DNA from: Robbsia sp. KACC 23696
GTDB lineage: Bacteria; Pseudomonadota; Gammaproteobacteria; Burkholderiales; Burkholderiaceae
Assembly (NCBI RefSeq): GCF_039852015.1
Contig: NZ_CP156626.1
Span: 62,001 to 126,000, forward strand
DNA length: 64,000 nt
Direction: 5' to 3'
Made by a program: the position numbers and the translations under genes. The notes under the pieces were generated by a model, which was not told the DNA's origin, did no database searches, and saw only the letters and a list, made by a program, of their open reading frames with translations. The stretch's first letter is position 1. Every line of letters begins with the position of its first letter. Shown piece after piece: positions 45,984 through 56,095 of this stretch.

Positions 45984-47024
45984 TTAGCCCTTCACCCCCA
46001 CCGCCCGTCCCAACGCGCCCGCCCCCTCATGCAGCGCCGCCTCGATGCCTGGCTCGAATGTCCAATGCCCGGACGCGTCGATGATCCGCAGTTGCGATGA
46101 CGGCCAGGCCGCGTGCAAGGCCACCGCCTGTTCCGCCGGGCAGACCATATCGAAGCGTCCATGCACGATGATGCAAGGGTGATTCTGCAAGGCCTGCAGC
46201 CGCGACAGGAAATCGGGCGCCGGCAGGTCATGCGCCATATAGTGGTGTTCCAGCAGCGCCATCGATACTGCGCGCCGCTCGGCCTCACGCGGATTGCTGT
46301 CCTCCGCCGGCGCCGGTGCCGGCGCCGCGGCAGGAGGCGTAGCGGGCGCGGCTCCCTCGGCGGGCGCTTTCGGCTTCACGCTCCCCACCGACGACAACTT
46401 GCCCTCGAAGCCCGCCCACGCCTTGGCCAGCAGCACGCCGGCCGCGTCATAGCGCTTCAGCGGCGCTGCCGCGTATTCCAGGATCTGATCGCGGTTCCTC
46501 GGGCGGCGCCCATCGGCTCGCTCGATCGCATCCAGAAAGCGATCATGCGCCTCCGGGAAGACGCGTCGCACATCCCAAAGGAACCAATCGATATCCTCTC
46601 GCCGCGCCAGAAAGATCCCCCGCAGCAGGAAACCGGTGCAGCGCGCAGGATAGGCGATGCCATAGGCCAGCGCGAGCGTCGTGCCCCAGGAACCGCCGAA
46701 CAGCGCCCACTTCTCGACGCCCAAGGCCGTACGCAGCACTTCGATATCGCCGACCAGATCGTTCAGGCCATTGTGCTCGGTCTTGCCGAACGGTGTCGAT
46801 CGCCCGCAGCCGCGCTGGTCGAACAGGACGACGCGCCACTTCTCGGGATCGAAGAACTGCGCCCACGACGGGTTCGATGCACCGCCCGGTCCGCCGTGAA
46901 CAATCAGAACGACCGGCGCGTCGGGTCGACCATGCGCGCGCCAATAAAGGGCGTGGCCGTCGCCGACGTCCAGTTGCCCATCGGTGAAATGGGGAAATTT
47001 GGCATCGTTTGCTGCGCTTGTCAT
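45984..47024 (-). CDS. pip: Proline iminopeptidase
   Basis: A 346-residue alpha/beta-hydrolase that removes N-terminal proline from peptides. The family motif HGGPGGASNP, FDQRGCGRSTP, the nucleophile GGSWGTTLALAYG, the Asp in HGRFDMVCP and the His in DASGHWTFEPG are intact. An insert of about 40 Pro/Ala-rich residues (~215-255) lengthens the cap region relative to the usual ~315 residues. No signal peptide. It reads towards the peptide island but is almost 1 kb from it and has the base composition of the core genome, so a functional link is unlikely. Confidence 0.93.
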   Translation of the reverse strand: MTSAANDAKFPHFTDGQLDVGDGHALYWRAHGRPDAPVVLIVHGGPGGASNPSWAQFFDPEKWRVVLFDQRGCGRSTPFGKTEHNGLNDLVGDIEVLRTALGVEKWALFGGSWGTTLALAYGIAYPARCTGFLLRGIFLARREDIDWFLWDVRRVFPEAHDRFLDAIERADGRRPRNRDQILEYAAAPLKRYDAAGVLLAKAWAGFEGKLSSVGSVKPKAPAEGAAPATPPAAAPAPAPAEDSNPREAERRAVSMALLEHHYMAHDLPAPDFLSRLQALQNHPCIIVHGRFDMVCPAEQAVALHAAWPSSQLRIIDASGHWTFEPGIEAALHEGAGALGRAVGVKG

Positions 47025-47196
47025 GGGCTATCCGGCATCGAGGTGTCAACGGACGCGAAGCCGCTCGCGCCCTGTCCGCGCCTCACCCCCGGCACGCGTA
47101 GAACGCGATCGTCTCGCAACCGTCAGTCTAACGTTTGCCGCCCTTTGCCGCCCGCTGCAGCCTCTCTGCCGTAAAGCCTCGTTTTGAAACCTCCCA

Positions 47197-49233
47197 TCAC
47201 CCCTCCGCCTCCGGCAGCACGACCGCCACATCGCGCGGCGGCATCCTGTCAGGCATCACCGCACCGAAGCGCAGCGCATCGGCCATGATTTGCGACAACA
47301 CCGGCGTGGCCACCGTGCCGCCGCCGCGCACCGCACCCGTCGGGCCGTCGATCATGACCGCCACGACATAACGCGGATCGGCCTCGGGAGCCAGGCCGAC
47401 CGCTGTCGCGAGATAGGCGTTCTGCGCATACTGCTTGCCCGCCAGCTTTCGCGTCGTGCCGGTCTTTGCGGCCATCGCGTAATGCGCGACGCGGGCACGT
47501 TTGGCGGAGCCGTCACCGTCCACGCCATCCCGCAGCATCCGACGCACCGCCTGCGTCGTCTTCGGCGACAGCTGCGTCAGTTGCGTCATTTGCGTGGGCG
47601 TCGGAACGCTGACGGCCGCGTCCTTTTCCGCGGCGGCCGCCGCTGCGGTATCTGCTCCGTCGGCCAAGCCACCGCGCGGCGGCGCAACGGTCAGCGCCAG
47701 CGGCAGGACGCGCCCCTCCGGGCCGAACATGGTGAACGCGCGTGCCAACTGCAGCAGCGATACCGAGAAACCATAGCCGTACGAGAACGCCGCCTTATCG
47801 GTGCCGCTCCACGCCGACACGGCGCGCAGACGACCCGCCGACGCACCGGGAAACGGCAAATCCGGGCGGGTGCCGAAGCCCGCCTCCTCCAGGCCCTGAT
47901 GCACTTGCGCCGCCGTCCCGCGCGACATCAGTCGGATCATGCCGACGTTGCTCGAATACTGCAGCACGCCTCCCACGCTCAGCGCATCGCGCGGCATCGT
48001 ATCGCGAATCACGAAGCGTCCGACACGCTCCCATCCTGGCGCGACATTGATGATCGTGTCCGGCTTCACCCAGCCTCGCTGCAATGCATTGGCCACATGA
48101 ATCGGCTTGATCGTCGAACCGGGTTCGAATTGATCGGTAATCACGCGATTGCGCACTGCATCGCCACTGCGCGCGCGCGGCTTGCCCGGATCGAAAGACG
48201 GCCAATTCGTCATTGCCAGCACCTCGCCGGTACGCGCATCCAAGACCACCGCGCCGCCGCCAACGGCGCCATGCGCCCGCACGGCCTGCTCCAATGCCTT
48301 GTAACTGGCCTGCTGAAGCCGTGCATCGATCGTCAGCTGCAGCTGCTGGCCCATGACCGGTTCACGCAGCACTTCGTTGTCGACGATCTCGCCACGCCGA
48401 TTGCGGATCACGGCGCGCGCGCCTGGATGCGGCTGCAATTGCGCGTCGTAGGCGGCCTCGATGCCCTCCTGACCCGTCCCGTCGATATCGGTGAAACCAA
48501 GCAACTGCGCGCTCGCAATCCCGTCCGGATACACCCGCTGCCAGGCTTCCGACGACCGAATCTCGGGGATCCCCAAAGCCCGGACCTTTTCGGCGATCTC
48601 CAGCGGCACCTGACGTTTCAGATAGACGAAATGCCGATCGGCGGCGAGTAAGGCGTCCAGCCGCGCCGGTTGCAGATCGAGCAGCGCCGCCAGCGCATCG
48701 CGCTTTTCCATCGGCAATGGATCGGTCATCGCCGACGGCATGGCATAGATCGTCCGCACCGGCCGGCTCATCGCCAGCAGGCGGCCATGCCGGTCGACGA
48801 TATCGCCGCGCGCCGCCGGCATCGCGAGCTCGCGGAAGAATCGCTTTTTCCCCTCGGCGCCATAGAACGTCTGGTCGATGACCTGGATCCATAAGGCGCG
48901 AACACCCAAACCCGCAAAGGCGAGGGTCAACAACGCCATGACCACGGCCGAGCGCCAACGCGGCAAGCCGCCCGGTACGATCGGCGAGCGCACGCCATGC
49001 GTCGCGCCGGACGATCCCGCGCTCGCCGATATCCGAGATGCCCGCGACGCATCGGTGGACTCCGCCGCAGCCGCGCCCTGCCGCCGCGCCGCGCCGGATC
49101 TGCCAACACGACTATCCAAACGTCTGTTTTTACCGATTCGATCCCGCCCTTCCCAGTACCCCATGCCTAATCCGTTCGTTATGTCGACGCCGCCCATACT
49201 GCCCATCGATCCCGAAAACACCATGGGCACCAC
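47197..49233 (-). CDS. Class B penicillin-binding protein (FtsI/PBP3-like)
   Basis: A 678-residue transpeptidase. A cytoplasmic N-terminus of ~90 residues (Gly/Arg/Ser-rich) precedes one transmembrane helix (~95-115), the PBP dimer domain (~135-290; MPAARGDIVDRHGRLLAMS) and the transpeptidase domain. Active-site motifs are S-T-I-K in FEPGSTIKPI, SSN in LQYSSNVGMI and KTG in MAAKTGTTRK. It lies outside any division/cell-wall cluster, so it is probably an accessory FtsI. The first GTG-GTG-CCC-ATG codons lack a good ribosome site, so the start could be up to ~25 codons further in. A short QMTQLTQLSP repeat lies in an Ala/Glu-rich insert. Confidence 0.9.
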   Translation of the reverse strand: MVPMVFSGSMGSMGGVDITNGLGMGYWEGRDRIGKNRRLDSRVGRSGAARRQGAAAAESTDASRASRISASAGSSGATHGVRSPIVPGGLPRWRSAVVMALLTLAFAGLGVRALWIQVIDQTFYGAEGKKRFFRELAMPAARGDIVDRHGRLLAMSRPVRTIYAMPSAMTDPLPMEKRDALAALLDLQPARLDALLAADRHFVYLKRQVPLEIAEKVRALGIPEIRSSEAWQRVYPDGIASAQLLGFTDIDGTGQEGIEAAYDAQLQPHPGARAVIRNRRGEIVDNEVLREPVMGQQLQLTIDARLQQASYKALEQAVRAHGAVGGGAVVLDARTGEVLAMTNWPSFDPGKPRARSGDAVRNRVITDQFEPGSTIKPIHVANALQRGWVKPDTIINVAPGWERVGRFVIRDTMPRDALSVGGVLQYSSNVGMIRLMSRGTAAQVHQGLEEAGFGTRPDLPFPGASAGRLRAVSAWSGTDKAAFSYGYGFSVSLLQLARAFTMFGPEGRVLPLALTVAPPRGGLADGADTAAAAAAEKDAAVSVPTPTQMTQLTQLSPKTTQAVRRMLRDGVDGDGSAKRARVAHYAMAAKTGTTRKLAGKQYAQNAYLATAVGLAPEADPRYVVAVMIDGPTGAVRGGGTVATPVLSQIMADALRFGAVMPDRMPPRDVAVVLPEAEG

Positions 49234-49463
49234 GCTGAAAGACCACTAAGGCTTGCCCTATATGTTGAAGATGTCGGCGCGGGCTGCTAGCGCCATGGCT
49301 TACACATTGGCACGACGTGGCACGAATGCTGCATTCCCGTGCATTCCAATCCGAGCCGACGCGCTGAGATAGCGCCGGCTCGCCGCCTTATCCCGAAATA
49401 GCAGGCCCCCCCCGGCACGGGCCCCGCCTGCCATCCGACCATGCCTCTACCCAGGAGTGACTG

Positions 49464-50303
49464 ATGAACGAAGCGAAAGCCACCGCGAAACTCGCGAACC
49501 AAGTGGCCCTGGTGACCGGTGCCAGCTCCGGTATCGGCGCCGGTGTGGCCGCCGCCCTGGCGAAGGCCGGCGCGGCTGTCGCCGTGAACTATCACTCGAA
49601 CGCCGACAGCGCACACGCGCTGGTCGACGACATCCGCAAGAGCGGCGGCCGCGCCATTTCCGTCAAGGCCGATGTCGGCCAGCCGGACGACATCGCGCGG
49701 ATGTTCAGCGCGGTCCATGATCAACTGGGCGATGTGGATATCGTGGTTGCCAACTCCGGCATCCAAAAAGACGCTCCCTCGATCGATATGACGCTGGAAG
49801 ATTGGCACAAGGTGATCGAAACGAATCTGACCGGCCAGTTCCTGACCGTTCAGGCCGCCGTGCGTGCTTTCGTGGCGCGGCAACGCAAGCAGCAGTTTGC
49901 CGACGGCCACCCGCCGCATTCGAAAGCACTCGGCAAGGTCATCTGCATGAGCTCGGTCCACGACGTGATCCCGTGGGCAGGGCACGTGAATTATGCCGCC
50001 ACCAAAGGGGGCATCAACATGATGATGCGCACGCTTGCACAGGAGTTCGCACCGCAGCGGATTCGCATCAACGCGATCGCCCCTGGCGCGATCCGCACGC
50101 CGATCAACAAGGAGGGATGGGAATCCCCCGAAGCGCTCGAAAAGATGATGAAGCTCATCCCGTACAAGCGCATTGGCGAGGCCGAGGATATCGGCAATGC
50201 GGCCGTCTTTTTGGCGTCGGACGACAGCGACTACATCGTCGGCACGACGCTGTATGTCGATGGTGGCATGACCTTGTATCCGGGATTCGAAAACAATGGC
50301 TGA
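49464..50303 (+). CDS. SDR-family oxidoreductase (glucose 1-dehydrogenase-like)
   Basis: A 279-residue classical short-chain dehydrogenase. The cofactor loop TGASSGIGAGVAAAL, the structural NSGIQ and the catalytic set Ser in CMSSVHD with YAATKGG are present; VDGGMTLYPGF closes the fold. It resembles bacterial glucose 1-dehydrogenase-like SDRs. CAGGAGTGACTG before the ATG gives a good ribosome site. It overlaps the GH15 gene by eight bases, so glucose released by that enzyme is a reasonable substrate; this is inference. Confidence 0.88.
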   Translation: MNEAKATAKLANQVALVTGASSGIGAGVAAALAKAGAAVAVNYHSNADSAHALVDDIRKSGGRAISVKADVGQPDDIARMFSAVHDQLGDVDIVVANSGIQKDAPSIDMTLEDWHKVIETNLTGQFLTVQAAVRAFVARQRKQQFADGHPPHSKALGKVICMSSVHDVIPWAGHVNYAATKGGINMMMRTLAQEFAPQRIRINAIAPGAIRTPINKEGWESPEALEKMMKLIPYKRIGEAEDIGNAAVFLASDDSDYIVGTTLYVDGGMTLYPGFENNG

Positions 50304-52488
50304 TTCATGCAGGCCGGGAGGCGCATCCACACGCGAGCACACGTCGGCGCAAAGTGACGATCCAACGGACGGCGGGGATCGCGCGGCCCCGGTCAGCGCA
50401 GCGATCGGCGATCACGGCGTGGTGGGCAATATGCGCACGCTGGCACTCGTCAGCACGGCCGCGCACGTCGATTTCCTCTGCTATCCGTCGTTCGACTCTC
50501 CGACAGTGTTTGCGTCCCTGCTGGATGCCGAGCGCGGTGGCTATTTCGCCATCGAACCTCGCCTCAAAAAGCCTCGTGTCCGCCAGATGTACCTCCCCGA
50601 GACAAATGTGCTGCTGACGCGTTTCATGTCGGAGGAAGGCGTGGCGGAGATCATCGATTTCATGCCGCTGAACGCGGCGCCGCACGGCCAGCAAGGCGGC
50701 CCGAAAGCGGGTGCCCCGCTGTCGCACGAGGCATCGTCCCTGGGCGCCGATGCGAACCAGTTGGTGCGCATCGTATCGATCATCCGCGGCACGATCGGTT
50801 TCGATCTGCGCTGCGCGCCACGTTTCAACTATGCCCGCACGCCGCATGAAACGACGCAGGTCAAAGACGGCGATCTGATTTTTACGCCGTGCTACGCCGA
50901 CGCACCGGCGCCCGCCGCCGCGCCAGGCGCGGAGGAAGGCCCGTCACAGGATCAGGTGCGGCAGCCGGCGCTGCGGCTGAGCGCGTCGGTGCCGTTGTCG
51001 GTCGTCAATGGCGACGGGCAGGCGCATTTCGCCCTGAGCGAAGGCGCCCGCATCGCCTTTGTGCTCGGCGCCGACGACGACGGTTGGCGCCATGACGTAT
51101 CCGGCGACATTGCACGTGCGATTCAAAGCCCGGAGGCGGATATCAATGCGTCGCTGGCGGCGCCGTCGCGTTCGAACGCGGATGCTTGCAAGCACGCCGG
51201 CGGCAAGCACGCGCCGCGTGATGCACGAGAAACGAACCACCGGCGTCCGGAAGACGATCCCGACTGGATCGCGCCGGGGCGCCAGACCTTGGCCGCGATC
51301 GAGCCTTGCCTGCGTTCGACGATTGCCGGCTGGCGCGCCTGGAGCGATCGCGCGACCTATCGCGGCCGCTACCGCGAGATGGTCAACCGATCGGCCCTGT
51401 TGTTGAAGCTGCTCAGCTCGCGCGACCATGGCGCCATCATCGCCGCGGGCACCTTCGGCTTGCCGGAAACGACCGAAGGTCACCGGCGCTGGGACTACCG
51501 CTATACGTGGATCCGCGACGCGGCGTTTTCGATCTATGCCTTGATCCGACTAGGACACGCGGACGAGGCCGATGCATTCGTGCGCTGGATGAACCGACGC
51601 GTCGATCATCCCGATTTCGATGGTCGGCTGAAGGTGGTCTACGGCGTGGCAGGCGATTGCCCGGCGGAAGAAGTGGAACTGGCGTCGCTCGCCGACGGCC
51701 ATGCGCAGCAGCCGCCTTTGATCGGCAACGCGGCGGCCGACCAGTTGCAATTGGATATTTACGGCGCATTGATGGATGCGCTGTATCTGGACAACAAATA
51801 CGGGACACCCACCTCGTACGACGGATGGCGCAATGTCACCAAGATGATCGAGTACGTGGTCGAACATTGGCGCGACGCGGATGCCGGCATCTGGGAATTC
51901 CGTCCGGGCAACCAGCCCTTGCTGCATTCACGATTGATGTGTTGGGTGGCGGTGGATCGCGCGCTGCGCCTGGCAGGCAAGCGTTCCCTGCCGGCGCCGG
52001 TCGAGCGCTGGACTGCCGTGCGCGGCGAGATCTATCAAGATATCTTCGACAATTTCTGGAACGCGGACTTGCAGGCCTTCGTGCAATCACGCGGGGGGGA
52101 CCGTCTCGACGCGGCCGCCCTAATGATGCCGTTGGTGAAGTTTATTTCACCAAAGGACCCGCGCTGGCTCAGCACACTGGATGCCATCGGACGGGAATTG
52201 GTGGTGGATCCGCTCGTATATCGCTATCCGCCCGACGGTGGCGATGGCCTCGACGGCAGCGAGGGCAGTTTTCTCGCCTGTAGTTTCTGGTATGCGGAAG
52301 CGCTTGCACGGGCGGGCCGCGTGGACGAGGGCCGGCTGATTTTCGAGAAAACGCTGGGCTATGCGAATCACCTGGGCTTGTATTCGGAGGAGTTGTCGGC
52401 CGCCGGCGAGCCGCTCGGCAACTTCCCGCAGGGTCTGCCGCATCTGGCACTGATCAGCGCCGCGTACGAACTGGATCGTAATCTGTAG
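50296..52488 (+). CDS. GH15-family glucoamylase/trehalase-like hydrolase
   Basis: A 730-residue protein without signal peptide. The N-terminal beta-sandwich domain (~25-280) is interrupted by polar inserts. The C-terminal (alpha/alpha)6 barrel (~345-725) has the GH15 signatures RRWDYRYTWIRDAAFSIYAL, VVEHWRDADAGIWEFR and the second acid in GSEGSFLACSFWYAEALARAG. The family releases glucose from alpha-glucans or trehalose in the cytoplasm. It is translationally coupled to the SDR. Together with the debranching-type enzyme at 26.1 kb it suggests an alpha-glucan storage cycle. Confidence 0.9.
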   Translation: MADSCRPGGASTREHTSAQSDDPTDGGDRAAPVSAAIGDHGVVGNMRTLALVSTAAHVDFLCYPSFDSPTVFASLLDAERGGYFAIEPRLKKPRVRQMYLPETNVLLTRFMSEEGVAEIIDFMPLNAAPHGQQGGPKAGAPLSHEASSLGADANQLVRIVSIIRGTIGFDLRCAPRFNYARTPHETTQVKDGDLIFTPCYADAPAPAAAPGAEEGPSQDQVRQPALRLSASVPLSVVNGDGQAHFALSEGARIAFVLGADDDGWRHDVSGDIARAIQSPEADINASLAAPSRSNADACKHAGGKHAPRDARETNHRRPEDDPDWIAPGRQTLAAIEPCLRSTIAGWRAWSDRATYRGRYREMVNRSALLLKLLSSRDHGAIIAAGTFGLPETTEGHRRWDYRYTWIRDAAFSIYALIRLGHADEADAFVRWMNRRVDHPDFDGRLKVVYGVAGDCPAEEVELASLADGHAQQPPLIGNAAADQLQLDIYGALMDALYLDNKYGTPTSYDGWRNVTKMIEYVVEHWRDADAGIWEFRPGNQPLLHSRLMCWVAVDRALRLAGKRSLPAPVERWTAVRGEIYQDIFDNFWNADLQAFVQSRGGDRLDAAALMMPLVKFISPKDPRWLSTLDAIGRELVVDPLVYRYPPDGGDGLDGSEGSFLACSFWYAEALARAGRVDEGRLIFEKTLGYANHLGLYSEELSAAGEPLGNFPQGLPHLALISAAYELDRNL

Positions 52489-52530
52489 CGTGGTGCGAAT
52501 CTGGCGCTGAAGGCCCATGCCACGAGCGGA

Positions 52531-53631
52531 TCATGTGAGCCGCATCGATGTCGGCGTCCGAACAAGCCAATCCCGTGGCTTCAGAAACCGACTCAACGAC
52601 GCTTCGGCGGAATCCGGTTCGGGCGTCCAATCGTAGCGCCACGTCGGTCTTGGCGGTAAGGACATCAAAATCGACTCGGTTCTCCCGCCGCTCTTCAAAC
52701 CGAAGACCGTGCCGCGATCCTGCAGCAAATTGAACTCGACATATCGCCCGCGTCGGACCGATTGGAAATCACGCTCGCGTTCGCCGTAAGGCATGGCGCG
52801 ACGCTTTTTCAAGATCGGTAAATAGGCCGGCAGAAACGCGTTCCCCACGGATTGCAGCATGGCAAAGCTCGCGGCGAAATCGAAGTCGGCGAAATCATCG
52901 AAGAAGATGCCCCCCACGCCACGCGACTCGTCTCGATGCGGCAGATAGAAATACGTGTCGCACCAGAGCTTGAATGCCGGGTAGCAGTCCGGACCGAACG
53001 GTGCCAGGGCATCCGCGCACGTTTGATGGAAGTGCCGGGCGTCTTCCTCGAAACCATAGAACGGCGTCAGATCCATCCCGCCGCCGAACCAGAATACCGG
53101 CGCGTCGTTACGCCCTTCTGCTGGATGCACGACGAAGAGCCGCACATTCATATGCGTGGTCGGACAATAGGGATTGCGCGGGTGCAGCACCAGCGATACC
53201 CCAAGCGCTTCGAATGGCCGCCCCGCCACCTCCCGACGTCCCGCTGTTGCCGACTCGGGGAGCGACGCACCGCGCACGTGCGAGAAATTACAGCCCCCGC
53301 GCTCGAAGACGCCGCCCTCTTCGATCACGCACGTCATACCGTCGCCTTGCAATGCGTCTTCGGGGGTACGCGTCCACACGTCGCGGCGAAACGGCGTGCC
53401 GTCGACGTCGATCAATGCTTCGACGATGCGCGATTGCAAATCGACGAGGTAGCGACGGACGGCTTGGATGTCGATGGCCGAAGGCGGGGGCAACGTGATC
53501 GACGCGGCCTGCCCCTGACCGGTATCACCGATCTCGCGACTGCGCGGCGTCGGCACGGCGGCCGGACGCCGCCGGCGCGGATAAGAGACGGGGACACGGC
53601 GCACCGGCGGAGTGGCGAACGGAACGGACAT
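52531..53631 (-). CDS. hemF: Oxygen-dependent coproporphyrinogen III oxidase
   Basis: A 366-residue enzyme converting coproporphyrinogen III to protoporphyrinogen IX with O2. Family signatures are [59 protein letters not shown] and [10 protein letters not shown], followed by [11 protein letters not shown]. An extra ~60-residue basic, Pro-rich N-terminus precedes the fold (E. coli HemF is ~300). I use the ATG at 53631; a GTG four codons earlier is possible. An FNR box lies 77 bases upstream, matching the oxygen control known for hemF/hemN in pseudomonads. Confidence 0.96.
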   Translation of the reverse strand: MSVPFATPPVRRVPVSYPRRRRPAAVPTPRSREIGDTGQGQAASITLPPPSAIDIQAVRRYLVDLQSRIVEALIDVDGTPFRRDVWTRTPEDALQGDGMTCVIEEGGVFERGGCNFSHVRGASLPESATAGRREVAGRPFEALGVSLVLHPRNPYCPTTHMNVRLFVVHPAEGRNDAPVFWFGGGMDLTPFYGFEEDARHFHQTCADALAPFGPDCYPAFKLWCDTYFYLPHRDESRGVGGIFFDDFADFDFAASFAMLQSVGNAFLPAYLPILKKRRAMPYGERERDFQSVRRGRYVEFNLLQDRGTVFGLKSGGRTESILMSLPPRPTWRYDWTPEPDSAEASLSRFLKPRDWLVRTPTSMRLT

Positions 53632-53707
53632 GATCAAGTGCACCGCATCGAACGGCGCCTCGGCTAAGGAGATGCAGCCAGTCTAGCGAGAGGGGGTGGG
53701 CGGGGCA

Positions 53708-53721
53708 TTGATCTGGGTCAA
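53708..53721. promoter_or_regulatory. FNR/Anr box upstream of hemF
   Basis: TTGATCTGGGTCAA matches TTGAT-N4-ATCAA at nine of ten defined positions. It lies 77 bases upstream of the hemF start, and the FNR encoded at 57.7 kb has the matching recognition helix. Confidence 0.75.
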
Positions 53722-53818
53722 ACGGGACAGGTGCCGTTGCGCGCCAACGGTGCCGGTACGGAAACCGGGCGTTTGATGCCGATCGCGACGTCAATGCCGA
53801 TGGCCACGCCGACGTCGA

Positions 53819-54535
53819 TCAATCCGCCAAATCGTCGAACAGCCCATGCTTGACCGCATAGCGGATCAGCGCCGCATCGGTCGTCATCGCCATTTTTTCG
53901 AGAATGCGCGCTTTATAGGTGCTGACGGTTTTCGGACTGACGTGCAGCGCGGCCGCTATCTCGTTAATGGCCTCGCCGGCGACGATGCGTCGGTACACGT
54001 CCAGCTCGCGGTCGGAGAGCGTTTCCTGGGGCGGCGGACCCTCGGCATCGTTCGCCGTGCGCGTCAACGCCACGGCCATGTTCTCGGCCATGGTCATGCT
54101 GACATAGGGATGCCCTGCCGCGACGCGGGATACCGCGTTGACCAGTTCCGTCGAGGCGCTTTCCTTCGTCAGATACCCCGCTGCGCCGGCCTTGAAGGCG
54201 CGCATCGCATATTGGCGTTCCGCGTGCATCGTCAGCACCAGGATCTTCAACGCAGGACGCATCGCACGAATTTTGGGAATCAGATCGAGGCCATTCGCAC
54301 CCGGCATCGACAGGTCCAGCAACAGCACTTGCGCAAATGCCCGATCGACCAATGCCAGGGTACTCTCCGCATCCGCCGCCTCGCCGGCGATATCGAAGCG
54401 CCGCGACTTGCGCAGAATGTGCCCCAGCCCTTCACGCACCAAGGCATGATCGTCGGCGATCAATACCCGGATAACCGGCTCGTCCAACCCACCGGATTCC
54501 GCTCCCGAACCTGGCGCCATCGCATCGTCCTTCAT
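53819..54535 (-). CDS. NarL/FixJ-family response regulator
   Basis: A 238-residue regulator: receiver domain (~20-140) with acidic pair ADDHALVREGL, phospho-acceptor in LLLDLSMPGANGLDL, and TKE at the switch; then a LuxR-type helix-turn-helix (~170-235; LSDRELDVYRRIVAGEAINEIA split by AALHVSPKTVSTYKARI). The ATG at 54535 overlaps the kinase stop (ATGA), which fixes this start and shows coupling. It sits between hemF and the kinase in a redox gene cluster, suggesting control of respiratory or heme genes. Confidence 0.93.
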   Translation of the reverse strand: MKDDAMAPGSGAESGGLDEPVIRVLIADDHALVREGLGHILRKSRRFDIAGEAADAESTLALVDRAFAQVLLLDLSMPGANGLDLIPKIRAMRPALKILVLTMHAERQYAMRAFKAGAAGYLTKESASTELVNAVSRVAAGHPYVSMTMAENMAVALTRTANDAEGPPPQETLSDRELDVYRRIVAGEAINEIAAALHVSPKTVSTYKARILEKMAMTTDAALIRYAVKHGLFDDLAD

Positions 54536-55986
54536 CCCGCTGTCCTCCGAGCCACGGCCGCGCACGGCACCGTTACGCAGATCACGAATCCCGCATCGAA
54601 CACGGCAGACGTTCCCGTCGTCTGCGACATCCCGTGCGCCCCGGTCGAGGAGACGTCGGACACCGCCGCATCGCGCTCCCCCGCGGCCAACACCGCCGCG
54701 ACCTCGTCGGGGCTGCCGTAGTCCAAGACGCCGCCGATCAACGTCGCACGCTCTCGCATCCCGATCAAGCCGAAGGAGCGATGGCTTTCAGAGGGGTGTG
54801 CCGCTGTCGCTTCCTTGGCGGCCTTGGCGGCCGCGAGGCCCACGCCATTATCCGCCACCCAGATCCGATAGCACGGCTGGCGCGCTGCCCCTGGCGTCGG
54901 CGACGCGTCCGTCTGCTCCAGCGTCACGATCGCGCGCGTCGCATTCGCATGGCGTGCGATATTCGTCAGCGCTTCCTGGACGATGCGAAAGAACGCGGTC
55001 GCGGCGTCGTCGGTGATCGGCCAGGCATCGGCGCAGGCGTCATGCGCATCGCCGCTCGGCGTCCCCGGACACACCGTTACAACGATGCCGTGACGGCCGC
55101 GCCATTCGCTCGCCAGCCAATCGATTGCGGCCACCAGGCCCAGGTCGTCGAGCATCACTGGCCGCAGATCCGCCGCGATCCGGCGAACGGCCTGCACCGT
55201 GTCGTCGATCAGGTGCTGCATCGCCCGCGTGCGCTTACGCCATCGCGCGGGCGTCCCATCCGTCGACGATGTCGGCACGCTCACCGTGTCCGCGGCACCG
55301 GGTGCGGCCTCGACCCCGTGCGTCGCCTGCTCGTCCAATTCCGCTTCCAGCAGGGACAGATCGACCTTCAGCGCCGTGAGGCGCTGCCCGAGGTCGTCGT
55401 GCAATTCGCGCGCAATGCGCGATTGCTCGTGCTCACGCGCAGTCTGGATACTGCCCGACAGCAGCCGCAATTCATTGCGCGATGCCTGTAATTCCGCTTC
55501 CGCCTGCAGACGCGCCGTGATATCGCGCAGCAGTACCGTGTACAGACGGCGGCCGCCGATACCGCGCGACACAGGATCCGATCGATCGCTTGCAGCCTGT
55601 GCGACGAATTGCGAGATGGATGCCTCGATCGGAAACTCTGTGCCGTCGGCACGCAGGCCGAACAGCGGCAGGCGCTTTCCCATCTGCCGTTGGCTGATTC
55701 CGGTGACGCCGAACTCCCGTACCTGTCGGGCATGTGCATCGCGATAGCGCTGCGGAATAAAGCGATCCAGCGAGGTGCCGATCGCGTCCTGCGCCGCACA
55801 CGCGAACAACTTCTCCGCCATCGGATTGAAAATCAGGATCGTCTGCGATTCGTCGATCGTAATGATGGCTTCGGTAGCCGAGCGGATTATGCCTTCGAAT
55901 TGCTGCTGCATATCGCCAGCATTCGAGAACGGCGCGGCCAGCGACGGCGCGGTCGCGGGAAAATTGGCGGAGGAAGAATCAGACAT
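54532..55986 (-). CDS. Soluble PAS-domain histidine kinase (HisKA_3)
   Basis: A 484-residue cytoplasmic kinase. A PAS domain (~28-150: ATEAIITIDESQTILIFNP) is followed by a short coil and the HisKA_3 box IARELHDDLGQRLTALK, with phospho-His near residue 196, then the HATPase domain (IVQEALTNIARHA; VADNGVGLAAAK; GLIGMRERATLIGG). There are no transmembrane helices. A Cys in FACAAQD of the PAS domain is present, but no heme ligand can be claimed. It overlaps the regulator gene by four bases, and an FNR box lies only 22 bases before its start. Confidence 0.92.
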   Translation of the reverse strand: MSDSSSANFPATAPSLAAPFSNAGDMQQQFEGIIRSATEAIITIDESQTILIFNPMAEKLFACAAQDAIGTSLDRFIPQRYRDAHARQVREFGVTGISQRQMGKRLPLFGLRADGTEFPIEASISQFVAQAASDRSDPVSRGIGGRRLYTVLLRDITARLQAEAELQASRNELRLLSGSIQTAREHEQSRIARELHDDLGQRLTALKVDLSLLEAELDEQATHGVEAAPGAADTVSVPTSSTDGTPARWRKRTRAMQHLIDDTVQAVRRIAADLRPVMLDDLGLVAAIDWLASEWRGRHGIVVTVCPGTPSGDAHDACADAWPITDDAATAFFRIVQEALTNIARHANATRAIVTLEQTDASPTPGAARQPCYRIWVADNGVGLAAAKAAKEATAAHPSESHRSFGLIGMRERATLIGGVLDYGSPDEVAAVLAAGERDAAVSDVSSTGAHGMSQTTGTSAVFDAGFVICVTVPCAAVARRTAG

Positions 55987-56007
55987 GGCGAGGGGCCGGT
56001 ATATTCC

Positions 56008-56021
56008 TTGATGCAGGTCAA
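56008..56021. promoter_or_regulatory. FNR/Anr box between kinase and HemN-like gene
   Basis: TTGATGCAGGTCAA matches the FNR consensus at nine of ten positions, with the same GTCAA right arm as the hemF site. It lies 75 bases before the HemN-like start and 22 before the kinase start, so it could activate the former and block the latter. Confidence 0.72.
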
Positions 56022-56095
56022 TCGACGAAAGGCGCCGGCGCGGTAAGGTCCTGACCACAGCCCTTCCCGTTTGCCCGAGCACGAGTATACCTCTC

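Noticed and set aside
45984-47024. Proline iminopeptidase as part of the peptide operon
   Set aside because: It is almost 1 kb upstream, has core-genome composition, and a separate promoter lies in front of the peptide gene.
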